Positions 16,773-23,790 of a stretch of 64,000 bases of DNA are shown piece after piece (the first letter of the stretch is position 1; each line of letters opens with the position of its first letter). Location: contig NZ_NFVA01000008.1 in assembly GCF_002264395.1 (NCBI RefSeq), positions 1 through 64,000 on the forward strand, written 5' to 3'. The stretch comes from Paenibacillus sp. VTT E-133291. GTDB taxonomy: Bacteria; Bacillota; Bacilli; Paenibacillales; Paenibacillaceae. A program made the translations under genes and the position numbers. Below the pieces are notes generated by a model. The model made no database searches, was not told the DNA's origin, and worked only from the letters and a program-made list of their open reading frames with translations.

Positions 16773-18062
16773 TTGACATCTAGAACCGCTGGATTGAAAA
16801 CTCTAAGAATGTTTATGATGCTATTTTTTCTAGCGTGGATAGTCTCAGCATGTTCTTCACCACCACCGGAGCCTTCTCCACAGCCACAACCTACAGAAGC
16901 ACCGGAAGAAGGACAGACGATTACTCTCATTACACCACCTAGTAACAATACTAACAAAGAGAGTGGCCCGAAATATCAGGTTCAAACTCGAATTACGGGT
17001 TTTCATCTGCTTAGTGAGACAGAGGGCATGGTATGGGGTGTAACAAAAAATGAACTTCGTTTGTACGTTACCCATAATAACGGGTCGACCTGGGCTAATA
17101 TCTCTCCTGCACCCAATGTGCAGTTCCTTTCCACACCTGTCTATGGAAAAGGCATCTTTTTCACTGACTCTAATCATGGTTGGATTATAAGAAGTGCCTT
17201 TGGTACGACAGAAAATATAGTGTTACGAACCACAGATGGAGGGAAGAGCTGGAAAATCTCTTCATTAGGTGATGATAATAATGTATCTTCCGTTTATTTC
17301 AATTCACCAACTCAGGGATGGCTAATGACCTCTGCGAACGCTACTCCTAATAAGGAAAGCAAGGCGATTTATTCAACGACAGACGGTGGGGCCACATGGG
17401 AAGAAGTGATGCAGAATGAACAGTATAATCCGAACCTTCCAAATCATTCGATCCCGTTCACAGGAGTAAGTACTGGAATGATCTTCAAGAATCATGTAGA
17501 AGGATTTGTGACTTTGCAAACCGGTGCCCTTCCTAAGATCTTTATAACTAAGGACGGCGGGCAGAGTTGGAATCCGGGACAGTCTTTTCTGGTAAATGAA
17601 CAACTGGAAAGCTGTGACAGAGTCATTACTGGCAAACCAGAGTTCTTCGATGCTAGTAAGACTAATGGTTGGATGTCTGTGGGCTGCCAAAATGATAAAG
17701 ATAAGACGATTACTTACCACGGTTACTTTACCGCTAATGGTGGAGACAACTGGAAATTCACCCCTTTTGAATTAAAGAGTCCAACCGGAGGGAATCATCA
17801 GAGCGCTCCGACATTTCTGGATTCGCAAGTTGGTTGGGCAATTATTGGTGATACGCTTTACCATACCGTTAATCAAGGGAAAACTTGGCTCCCTCTTAAG
17901 GAGAGCAGTGTTCTGCAGTCTAAGCTTGAGGAATATCCTGAGACGATTAAGATGCAGTTTATTTCCGCAGAGGTGGGATGGCTTTTGCTTGAGAAAAAAG
18001 AACAAAAACGCTCGCTCCTCTTACAAACTACAAATGGTGGGATTAGTTGGCGTGTGATGTAA
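16773..18062 (+). CDS. BNR/Ycf48-like repeat lipoprotein
   Basis: The TTG at 16773 after GAGAGAGGG gives 429 residues. A basic N-terminus, a hydrophobic stretch (MFMMLFFLAWIV) and the lipobox VSAC define a lipoprotein signal peptide, followed by a Pro/Glu-rich linker. The rest has repeats with the Asp-box S/T-x-D-x-G-x-x-W: TTDGGKSW, TTDGGATW, TKDGGQSW and TTNGGISW. The fold is a beta-propeller related to photosystem assembly factor Ycf48 and bacterial sialidase repeats, exposed outside the membrane. Its role in Bacilli is unknown. A strong terminator follows 5 bp after the stop. Confidence 0.83.
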   Translation: MTSRTAGLKTLRMFMMLFFLAWIVSACSSPPPEPSPQPQPTEAPEEGQTITLITPPSNNTNKESGPKYQVQTRITGFHLLSETEGMVWGVTKNELRLYVTHNNGSTWANISPAPNVQFLSTPVYGKGIFFTDSNHGWIIRSAFGTTENIVLRTTDGGKSWKISSLGDDNNVSSVYFNSPTQGWLMTSANATPNKESKAIYSTTDGGATWEEVMQNEQYNPNLPNHSIPFTGVSTGMIFKNHVEGFVTLQTGALPKIFITKDGGQSWNPGQSFLVNEQLESCDRVITGKPEFFDASKTNGWMSVGCQNDKDKTITYHGYFTANGGDNWKFTPFELKSPTGGNHQSAPTFLDSQVGWAIIGDTLYHTVNQGKTWLPLKESSVLQSKLEEYPETIKMQFISAEVGWLLLEKKEQKRSLLLQTTNGGISWRVM

Positions 18063-18066
18063 AGTG

Positions 18067-18116
18067 AAGCTGTTTCAAAAGTAGTAGATACTACTTTTGA
18101 AACAGCTTTCTTTAAA
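18067..18116 (+). terminator. Long-hairpin terminator after the BNR lipoprotein
   Basis: A 20-bp perfect inverted repeat with only two central unpaired bases (AAGCTGTTTCAAAAGTAGTA at 18067-18086 and its complement) is followed by TTCTTT. The arms are long for a simple terminator. Confidence 0.7.
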
Positions 18117-18203
18117 AAATAAACAAGAATGAACTTCCAAATCAATTTGTTTTTGATTGATTGAATATAAGGAAAAAACTTAATTAAAATTTTCTTTAAA
18201 GAT

Positions 18204-18219
18204 GTGAAAAAAATCACAT
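18204..18219. promoter_or_regulatory. FNR/CRP-type site
   Basis: TGTGA-AAAAAA-TCACA exactly matches the TGTGA-N6-TCACA dyad recognised by FNR/CRP-family regulators. It is about 87 bp upstream of the start of the 58-aa Cys-rich protein. A second imperfect dyad, TGTGT/ACACA, lies at about 18235-18254. Confidence 0.55.
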
Positions 18220-18305
18220 GACATTTAATTGATTGTGTGATATATTTAACACATAGAACAAGTTCAAATTTTCACAAACTTAACTTTCGAATAGGAGAGA
18301 TTACA

Positions 18306-18482
18306 ATGAAAACTTTTGAAACAGATTATATGACAAGAAACCTACTGCAACTTTGCTACAACTGTGATGATGCTCACCTGTGTGAAACGGAAGAACAATG
18401 CAGAGCATGCTGGGCAGACAATGGTATGTTAGATGTTGAGACTGATGAAACGAAGCAATTGCTAGACCTCGTTCATGCTTAA
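18306..18482 (+). CDS. Small Cys-rich protein (58 aa), unknown
   Basis: The ATG at 18306 follows AGGAGAG by 5 to 8 nt and gives 58 residues. Five cysteines are packed in residues 16-34 as CYNC-5 residues-C-5 residues-CRAC, a pattern that could bind zinc or an Fe-S cluster. The rest is acidic (ETDETKQLLDL). There is no signal peptide or membrane segment. The frame stays open upstream but without a ribosome site. It has its own strong terminator and an FNR-like dyad upstream, so it may be induced without oxygen. I do not recognise the family. Confidence 0.75.
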   Translation: MKTFETDYMTRNLLQLCYNCDDAHLCETEEQCRACWADNGMLDVETDETKQLLDLVHA

Positions 18483-18506
18483 TCTGAACACTCAAAACTA
18501 TGATTA

Positions 18507-18553
18507 AAGACCACACGATTTCTTGATTTCTAAGAAAACGAAGTGGTCTTTTT
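18507..18553 (+). terminator. Intrinsic terminator
   Basis: AAGACCAC/GTGGTCTT with an inner TTCTT/AAGAA stem, followed by TTT. It ends the Cys-rich protein gene. Confidence 0.8.
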
Positions 18554-18667
18554 GCATGAAGTCTCACTAATTTAATGCTTTCTGGACTAGAAGAGGCATA
18601 TACATGTACAGAAGTGCCTGAAGTTAAGCTAAGGGTTGAATTAATGGGTATGAAGGGGGACAATGTC

Positions 18668-19066
18668 ATGGGAATGGGCCCGGATCTTTCATGGATGTTT
18701 GATTTCTCTGGAACAGTGATGCCAATATTTCTCATTGTAATGGTTGGTATTCTTGCAGTTTCAGCAGGCAGGGGTTTGCTTCAATGGAGCCGGAACAATA
18801 GCTCACCCATGCTAACTATCCCTGCCCGTATCGTCAGCAAACGGAGTGAAATAAGGCAGCAGCAGGTTCAAGAAGATAATGGTTCAAGTCGTACAAGTAC
18901 AACATACTACTTAACGTACGAATTGAATGGAGGCACTCGAATTGAATTTAAAGTAGATGGCCATGAATATGGAATGAGTGCAGAAGGCGATAAAGGCATG
19001 CTTACCTATCAAGGAACTAGATATCACGGATTTGAGCGACAACCACACTACTCCACAGCGGAGTAG
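18668..19066 (+). CDS. DUF2500-type membrane protein
   Basis: The best start is the ATG at 18668, 8 nt after AAGGGGG, giving 132 residues. One membrane segment (about residues 15-35, VMPIFLIVMVGILAVSAG) is followed by a polar domain with PARIVSKRSEIR, TTYYLTYEL and EFKVDGHEYGM. This is the layout of the DUF2500 family (PF10694, like E. coli YhhM), thought to be an outside-facing or cytoplasmic beta-rich domain of unknown role. The protein ends in KDKGMLTYQGTRYHGFERQ, again typical. It stands alone with its own terminator. Confidence 0.78.
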   Translation: MGMGPDLSWMFDFSGTVMPIFLIVMVGILAVSAGRGLLQWSRNNSSPMLTIPARIVSKRSEIRQQQVQEDNGSSRTSTTYYLTYELNGGTRIEFKVDGHEYGMSAEGDKGMLTYQGTRYHGFERQPHYSTAE

Positions 19067-19084
19067 TCATTAGCATTCATTCTT

Positions 19085-19130
19085 AAACCATTCTTCTGTT
19101 CTATTCAACGGAGCAGAGGGATGGTTTTTA
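19085..19130 (+). terminator. Intrinsic terminator
   Basis: AAACCAT...ATGGTTT with wobble-extended pairing and a T-rich tail, right after the DUF2500 gene. Confidence 0.7.
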
Positions 19131-19189
19131 TTTGCGGTCTAATAAGCAACTAGACGGAATGTAAATGGCTTTAAAATTAGGTGGGAACT

Positions 19190-19218
19190 GTCACCTCTTG
19201 GGCTAATGCACATACAAT
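19190..19218 (+). promoter_or_regulatory. Possible sigma-E promoter of cwlJ
   Basis: CATACAAT at 19211-19218 matches the sporulation sigma-E -10 box (CATACANT). GTCACCT 14 nt upstream is a partial -35. In B. subtilis cwlJ is transcribed by sigma-E in the mother cell, which agrees. Confidence 0.5.
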
Positions 19219-19274
19219 ACACCATGCAGTTAAGAACGAGGTTGTTTACGAAGCAACCCCAAGGAGGAGACAGC

Positions 19275-19706
19275 GTGGCCGTCATCAAAACGAACTCGGA
19301 AGATGTGAGGGTGCTAGCGCGGTTGATGAGAGCGGAAGCTGAGGAAGATGGAGATCTCGGTATGCTTATGGTTGGCAATGTTGGTGTCAACCGGATTCTT
19401 GGCAATTGCCTTGATTTTTTGAACATTCGTACTGTGAATGACATGGTCTATCAAAGTCCGGGAGGATTCGAAGCCCCGCAAAAAAGCTACTTTTATCAAC
19501 GAGCAAGAGAAGCAGACATCCGTCTTGCTAAACGTGCAATTGCAGGTGAAAGAACATGGCCAGCGACCAATGCTTTATGGTTCTTCCGTCCTGTAGGAGA
19601 TTGCCCTCCAACCTGGTATAACCAACAAAACACTGGCCGCTTTAAAGCTCATTGTTTCTTTACTCCGACTGGAGAAGATTGCCCGGCTGTATTTATTGGT
19701 AATTAA
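19275..19706 (+). CDS. cwlJ: CwlJ, spore cortex-lytic enzyme
   Basis: The GTG at 19275 after AAGGAGGAG gives 143 residues, the exact size of B. subtilis CwlJ (142). The Hydrolase_2 (PF07486) signature is present: ARLMRAEAEEDGDLGMLMVGNVGVNR, with the catalytic Glu, and NALWFFRPVGDCPPTWYNQ near the end. The enzyme degrades spore cortex peptidoglycan during germination and in other species is triggered by Ca-dipicolinate. It lacks a signal peptide, as expected for a protein made in the mother cell and put into the coat. gerQ, needed for its localisation in B. subtilis, lies 125 bp downstream. Confidence 0.95.
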   Translation: MAVIKTNSEDVRVLARLMRAEAEEDGDLGMLMVGNVGVNRILGNCLDFLNIRTVNDMVYQSPGGFEAPQKSYFYQRAREADIRLAKRAIAGERTWPATNALWFFRPVGDCPPTWYNQQNTGRFKAHCFFTPTGEDCPAVFIGN

Positions 19707-19723
19707 CAGGGTAACTGTGTAAA

Positions 19724-19755
19724 AGAGAATTACTCATTATTATGAGTAATTCTCT
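19724..19755 (+). other. Perfect 14-bp hairpin between cwlJ and gerQ
   Basis: AGAGAATTACTCAT and its exact complement with a 4-nt loop. There is no T run after it, so it is not a clear terminator; it may protect the cwlJ 3' end or attenuate read-through into gerQ. Confidence 0.5.
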
Positions 19756-19831
19756 CAGTAAGCTAGTGTAAAGGTTCTTTTGTATCCAAAGGGAGCAACT
19801 GCTCCGATAAATATTTAGGAGGTTTCATTAA

Positions 19832-20311
19832 ATGATCGTTCAACCATACCGTCCCGTTACTTACACTATTGGCAGTGTTTCTTCTTCAGGTATGCAAATG
19901 CCAATGTCTACAGGAATGCAAGGCATGCAAGGGATGCAAGGAATGCAAGGCATGGGTAGCATGCCACCACAAGTTAGCAGCGGAAGTCCGATGACACCAG
20001 GAGGGGTTGTAGTTCAAAACCCGCCTCAACAGTTTGAACAATCGTATATCGAAAATATTTTCAGACTGAATTTAGGCAAAGTAGGTACATTTTATTTTAC
20101 TTACGAAAATAACAAAGAGTGGAATGCCAAAGTTTACAAGGGTGTGCTGGAAGCTGCGGGCCGTGACCACATTATTATTAGTGACCCAGTAACTGGTCAA
20201 CGTACTGTATTACTTATGATTTATTTTGATTATGCTACATTTGATGAGCCCCTTACTTATCAGTACCCTGGTGTGATCGGTAATCCTCCTACAACAAGAA
20301 ACTGTCGTTAA
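19832..20311 (+). CDS. gerQ: GerQ, spore coat protein
   Basis: The 159-residue protein has a low-complexity N-terminal part rich in Met, Gln and Gly, with a repeated GMQ triplet (residues about 26-42), then a conserved domain from about residue 65: SYIENIFRLNLGKVGTFYFT, GVLEAAGRDHIIISDP and LTYQYPG. GerQ is a coat protein crosslinked by transglutaminase and needed for CwlJ placement in the B. subtilis spore coat. The adjacent cwlJ is the expected partner. AGGAGG lies 9 nt before the ATG, and a terminator follows. Confidence 0.94.
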   Translation: MIVQPYRPVTYTIGSVSSSGMQMPMSTGMQGMQGMQGMQGMGSMPPQVSSGSPMTPGGVVVQNPPQQFEQSYIENIFRLNLGKVGTFYFTYENNKEWNAKVYKGVLEAAGRDHIIISDPVTGQRTVLLMIYFDYATFDEPLTYQYPGVIGNPPTTRNCR

Positions 20312-20333
20312 TCAAGGTCTTATATTTGGTATG

Positions 20334-20366
20334 AACCCCATCACTTAACCGTGAGGGGGTTTTCTC
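20334..20366 (+). terminator. Intrinsic terminator of gerQ
   Basis: AACCCCATCAC and GTGAGGGGGTT pair around a short loop and are followed by TTCTC. Confidence 0.7.
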
Positions 20367-20569
20367 TATTTATGCTGATATTTTGGAATAATAAGGGGAA
20401 TAAAGGCCTATTTTTTTTCGAAAGGACACGCATGCTTGCGGTTTGCCCCAATATATTAATATAATAAAGTATATATTCAAAAACGTGATTCTAGACTGGA
20501 GATGAAAGCATTGGGAAATTGATACTGAAAGGAACAACTGGCAAGCGATTTGCCAATACTCTTAAAAAA

Positions 20570-20626
20570 CGAAGGAGGTGGGCCTATCCATCCGTACGGA
20601 GAATGGTGGATAGGATTATAAATTGA
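20570..20626 (+). promoter_or_regulatory. Structured 5' leader of the CNNM/CBS gene with a tiny uORF
   Basis: The strong ribosome site GAAGGAGGTGGG (about 20570) is about 40 nt from the TTG start. Between them CCTATCCA and TGGATAGG form an 8-bp hairpin with a palindromic loop (TCCGTACGGA). An ATG at 20603 opens MVDRIIN, and its TGA overlaps the TTG start at 20623, so coupling is possible. Confidence 0.4.
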
Positions 20627-21939
20627 GCGACCCTTTACCCGGTATATTACACGTAGGTCTTATTATTCTGTTGGTATTATTAAATGGATTCTTTGTTTCA
20701 GTTGAGTATGCAATGGTGAAAGTACGAAGCGGTAGAATCGATACCCTTATTGAAGAAGGTAGTAAAAAAGCTTTAAAAGCGAGAAGCATTGTACGCAACT
20801 TGGAAGGTTATCTATCCGCCTGTCAACTTGGTATTACATTGGCTTCACTTGCGTTAGGATGGTTGGGGCAGCCCGCTATAGCTAACCTTGTTGGGCCCTT
20901 ATTAGGAAGTATAGGTTTTGGAGTAACCGCTGTTAATGTTGTATCTTTGATTATTGCTCTAATGTTTATCACTATCTTGCATATCGTGCTAGGAGAGCTT
21001 GCACCTAAGACTATTGCAGTTAACAAGGCTGAATCTGTCCTTTTGCTAACATCGGGGCCGATGAATGTGTTTTACAAGATCATGTATCCAGTGATTTGGA
21101 TCGTAAACGGGCTGGCACGTGGTTTATTACGGATCTTCCGTTTATCCCCTGCTTCAGAGCTGGGAACGGCGCATACGGAAGAAGAAATCCGTATTATTAT
21201 GCAAGAAAGTAATAAAAGCGGCTTTATTGATAATACCGAAATGGCGCTGGTTGACAATATTTTTGAATTTGTGGATACAATGGCCCGCGAGATCATGATT
21301 CCTCGAACAGAAATGATCTGCTTGAATAATCATCTTTCAACGGAAGAGAACCTTGAGATTGCTTTTGATGGAATGAGGACGCGTTATCCTGTCTGTGATG
21401 GTGATAAGGATCATATCCTTGGCTTCATCCATATCAAGGACTTAATTAGGGATCGTGAACAAAGCTATAATAAATTGATCCGTCCTATACTAACTGTACC
21501 AGAATCTATTCAGATTAGTGCTCTGTTGAAAGTCATGCAGCGCGCAAAGACACAAATCGCCATTCTGATTGATGAGTACGGTGGAACATCAGGAATGGTT
21601 ACGCTGGAAGATATCATGGAGGAGATTGTAGGAGAAATTCAGGATGAGTTCGATGAAGAACGTCCTGGTGTTGAGAAGCTGGGGGAGGATGAACACTCCA
21701 TCGACGGCTTGATGCTTATTGAAGAGATCAATGATCTTTTGGGGCTCCATATGGATACTGAGGATTATGATACGATAGGCGGTTGGCTGTATTCTAAATT
21801 GGAGGTTAATCCACCTCAAAAAGGACAGTCTGTAGAATTTGATGATCATCTGTTTATTGTGGAAGAAACGGATCATAAGCGGATTTCTCGAATTAAACTG
21901 CTGAAGTTACAGCTATTGACTGAAGAAGCTGGTGCATAA
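20623..21939 (+). CDS. CNNM/HlyC-CorC family membrane protein with CBS domains
   Basis: The 438-residue protein has an N-terminal DUF21/CNNM domain with four membrane segments (residues about 1-190; LPGILHVGLIILLVLLNGFFVSVEYA), then paired CBS domains (about 205-330, including EIMIPRTEM) and a C-terminal CorC_HlyC domain (about 345-435, e.g. EDYDTIGGWLYSKL). Relatives transport or regulate divalent cations, mainly Mg2+ efflux. The TTG start lacks a nearby ribosome site; TAGGA lies 7 nt before it. A paralog at 61951 is about the same length and divergent in sequence. It is a single-gene unit with terminator. Confidence 0.9.
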   Translation: MSDPLPGILHVGLIILLVLLNGFFVSVEYAMVKVRSGRIDTLIEEGSKKALKARSIVRNLEGYLSACQLGITLASLALGWLGQPAIANLVGPLLGSIGFGVTAVNVVSLIIALMFITILHIVLGELAPKTIAVNKAESVLLLTSGPMNVFYKIMYPVIWIVNGLARGLLRIFRLSPASELGTAHTEEEIRIIMQESNKSGFIDNTEMALVDNIFEFVDTMAREIMIPRTEMICLNNHLSTEENLEIAFDGMRTRYPVCDGDKDHILGFIHIKDLIRDREQSYNKLIRPILTVPESIQISALLKVMQRAKTQIAILIDEYGGTSGMVTLEDIMEEIVGEIQDEFDEERPGVEKLGEDEHSIDGLMLIEEINDLLGLHMDTEDYDTIGGWLYSKLEVNPPQKGQSVEFDDHLFIVEETDHKRISRIKLLKLQLLTEEAGA

Positions 21940-21960
21940 CGAACTTATTAGAATGATTAG

Positions 21961-21991
21961 GACACAGTGCTATAGTGCTGTGTCTTTTTTT
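21961..21991 (+). terminator. Intrinsic terminator
   Basis: GACACAG and CTGTGTC around a 10-nt loop, followed by seven Ts. Confidence 0.85.
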
Positions 21992-22099
21992 ACAGAGTTT
22001 TTACAGTATTGTTTGCCAAAAAGAGACTAAAAATTATATAATTTTAAATGTATATGATAAAAACTACATTAGTCCACAGAGGACAGAAAGGAACTCTCC

Positions 22100-22852
22100 T
22101 TGAGTAAACCTAATAAAAGTACAAGCGTTCCCCAGCTTAGCAAACAAGAGAAACGGCGGGTAGAACAGGAGCAGCAAAAGCAGAAGACGAGAATTTTAAT
22201 TATTAGTTCAATTGCTTTAGTAGTCATTATTTTTGTTGGATTGTTTATGTTAGCTTCGAAAGATGCCACAAAAAATGCCACTTCGGGAGAACCAGTAGCA
22301 TTCAATTACAGTGAGCTACCTAGAGTTGGTAAAGAGGATGCACCTGTTAAAATTGTTGAATTTGGAGACTTAAAATGTCCAGCGTGTTCCCAATTTGCAA
22401 CTTCAGTTAAACCGAAAATTGTTCAAGATTTTGTCAACGAGGGAAAAGCAGCGCTCTACTTTGTAAATATGGCTTTCGTTGGTCCAGACTCTGAAACGGC
22501 CTCACTTGCTGCATTATCTGTTTATCATCAGAATAATGATGAGTTCTGGAAGTTCTATGATGCTGTATATGCTCAGCAAGGTGATGAAAGTGAAGAATGG
22601 GCGACTGAAGATTTCTTAGTAAGCCTTGCGGAGAAAGAGAAGTTAGCTATCGATTACGAACTGCTTCGTAAAGATATTAAGGATCGTACGTATGCAGATG
22701 AGCTGAATAAGGGTATGCAGTTAGCTAGTGAAGCTGGGGTGACGACTACACCATCCCTTTACATCAATGGAGTAATGATTGCGGATCCTTTTAACGTTGA
22801 AGCGATTTCAACTGAAATTAACGACGCCGCAAAAGCTGTGGAGGCAAAGTGA
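22100..22852 (+). CDS. bdbD: DsbA-family thiol-disulfide oxidoreductase BdbD
   Basis: The TTG start after GAAAGGA gives 250 residues. The N-terminus is very charged and is followed by one membrane segment (about residues 30-52), so the enzyme is membrane-tethered with its catalytic part outside. The thioredoxin-fold domain carries the active site LKCPACSQF (CPAC) and a cis-Pro in TTTPSLYING. It introduces disulfides into secreted proteins. It overlaps bdbC by 4 nt, and the pair works as donor and quinone-linked re-oxidant, as in B. subtilis bdbDC. Confidence 0.92.
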   Translation: MSKPNKSTSVPQLSKQEKRRVEQEQQKQKTRILIISSIALVVIIFVGLFMLASKDATKNATSGEPVAFNYSELPRVGKEDAPVKIVEFGDLKCPACSQFATSVKPKIVQDFVNEGKAALYFVNMAFVGPDSETASLAALSVYHQNNDEFWKFYDAVYAQQGDESEEWATEDFLVSLAEKEKLAIDYELLRKDIKDRTYADELNKGMQLASEAGVTTTPSLYINGVMIADPFNVEAISTEINDAAKAVEAK

Positions 22853-23313
22853 CAAAGTTCCTATCTTTTTGCAAGCGTAACTGCCTGTATCTGGCCTGGT
22901 TCGTCTCTTTAGTTGCTGTAGCTGGTAGCTTGTATTTGAGCGAAGTATTGAAATATGAACCTTGTAAGCTTTGCTGGTTCCAGCGAATTTTTATGTATCC
23001 TCAGTTATTCCTCTTGGGAATTGCGACGTTTCGAGGAGATAAAAGGATTATCCCATATGTACTTCCATTAAGCTTGATTGGTGGCAGTATCTCGATTTAT
23101 CATTATGCGGAGCAGAAGATTCCTGCGTTAAGTAAAGTGCTTCCTTGTACAATTGGTGTTCCTTGTAATAAGGATTACTTGAACTATTTCGGATTCATTA
23201 CGATTCCTTTTCTTGCTTTAATCGCGTTTGCTTTAATAAGTATTTTACTTTGGTACGGACGCAAGGAAGAAGAAGTGATGGAATTAGAAACAGAAGAAAG
23301 TTTAGGATTTTGA
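22849..23313 (+). CDS. bdbC: DsbB-family disulfide oxidoreductase BdbC
   Basis: The GTG start overlaps the bdbD stop (GTGA). The 154-residue protein has four membrane segments and two cysteine pairs: CKLC (about residue 38) and the loop pair at about residues 100 and 106 (CTIGVPC). This is the DsbB/BdbC layout, in which the enzyme re-oxidises BdbD and passes electrons to quinone. Translational coupling supports an obligatory pair. Confidence 0.93.
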   Translation: MTKFLSFCKRNCLYLAWFVSLVAVAGSLYLSEVLKYEPCKLCWFQRIFMYPQLFLLGIATFRGDKRIIPYVLPLSLIGGSISIYHYAEQKIPALSKVLPCTIGVPCNKDYLNYFGFITIPFLALIAFALISILLWYGRKEEEVMELETEESLGF

Positions 23314-23398
23314 TTTTTCAACTTTGAAGGAACGAAAAAATGTGAAAAGTGACTAAAAACACGACCCAGAGGGATAATTGAAGAGAATGAAAGAGAGC

Positions 23399-23439
23399 AT
23401 CCAATTAGACGATGTATTTGCGCTTTTTGGATGTTTTTT
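23399..23439 (+). terminator. Probable terminator of bdbDC
   Basis: CATCCAA and TTGGATG pair around a long loop and are followed by six Ts. Confidence 0.55.
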
Positions 23440-23517
23440 CATTCTTTTTTCATTTTTTTCAACGCTTTACTGCATACACTTTGTAGACTAATATTAGACC
23501 TTGTGAGAAGTTGAATA

Positions 23518-23670
23518 TGCGCTGAATTTTCTTAGGAAAAACGGGGGAACCAAACTTGGCATATGTGCCAATGGGGTGAATCGGAATAGGTCGATTGGAC
23601 TTGTACCGTAGGGCTAAACCACAGCCCGAATCCGCCAGCTAACCTCGTAAGCAAGGTGGGATAATGACCA
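23518..23670 (+). ncRNA. Cyclic di-AMP riboswitch (ydaO-yuaA type)
   Basis: The region holds the conserved ydaO blocks in order: GGGGGAACC, GGGGTGAATC, TACCGTAGGGC, CCCGAATCCG and CAGCTAACCTCGTAAGC. This aptamer binds c-di-AMP and turns off downstream genes, usually potassium transporters. A terminator follows at 23674, so it is a transcriptional off-switch. The target is the kimA-like gene at 23791. The P1 borders are approximate. Confidence 0.92.
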
Positions 23671-23673
23671 TGC

Positions 23674-23708
23674 ATAGCATGCGGATCATTTCCGTATGCT
23701 ATTTTTTG
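23674..23708 (+). terminator. Riboswitch-controlled terminator
   Basis: ATAGCATGCGGA and TCCGTATGCTAT pair with a single wobble around a 5-nt loop, followed by six Ts. It sits right after the c-di-AMP aptamer and would form when the ligand is bound. Confidence 0.85.
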
Positions 23709-23790
23709 TGTCTGCATTTATGAAATCCACCAATGAAAACAGCGCGCGGAAATTCCGTTTCAGCTCCCAAGGAAAGGAACTGTATCCACC

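Noticed and set aside
19915..19955. Short tandem repeats as a possible CRISPR or minisatellite
   Set aside because: They encode the Met-Gln-Gly tract of GerQ, in frame; not an array.
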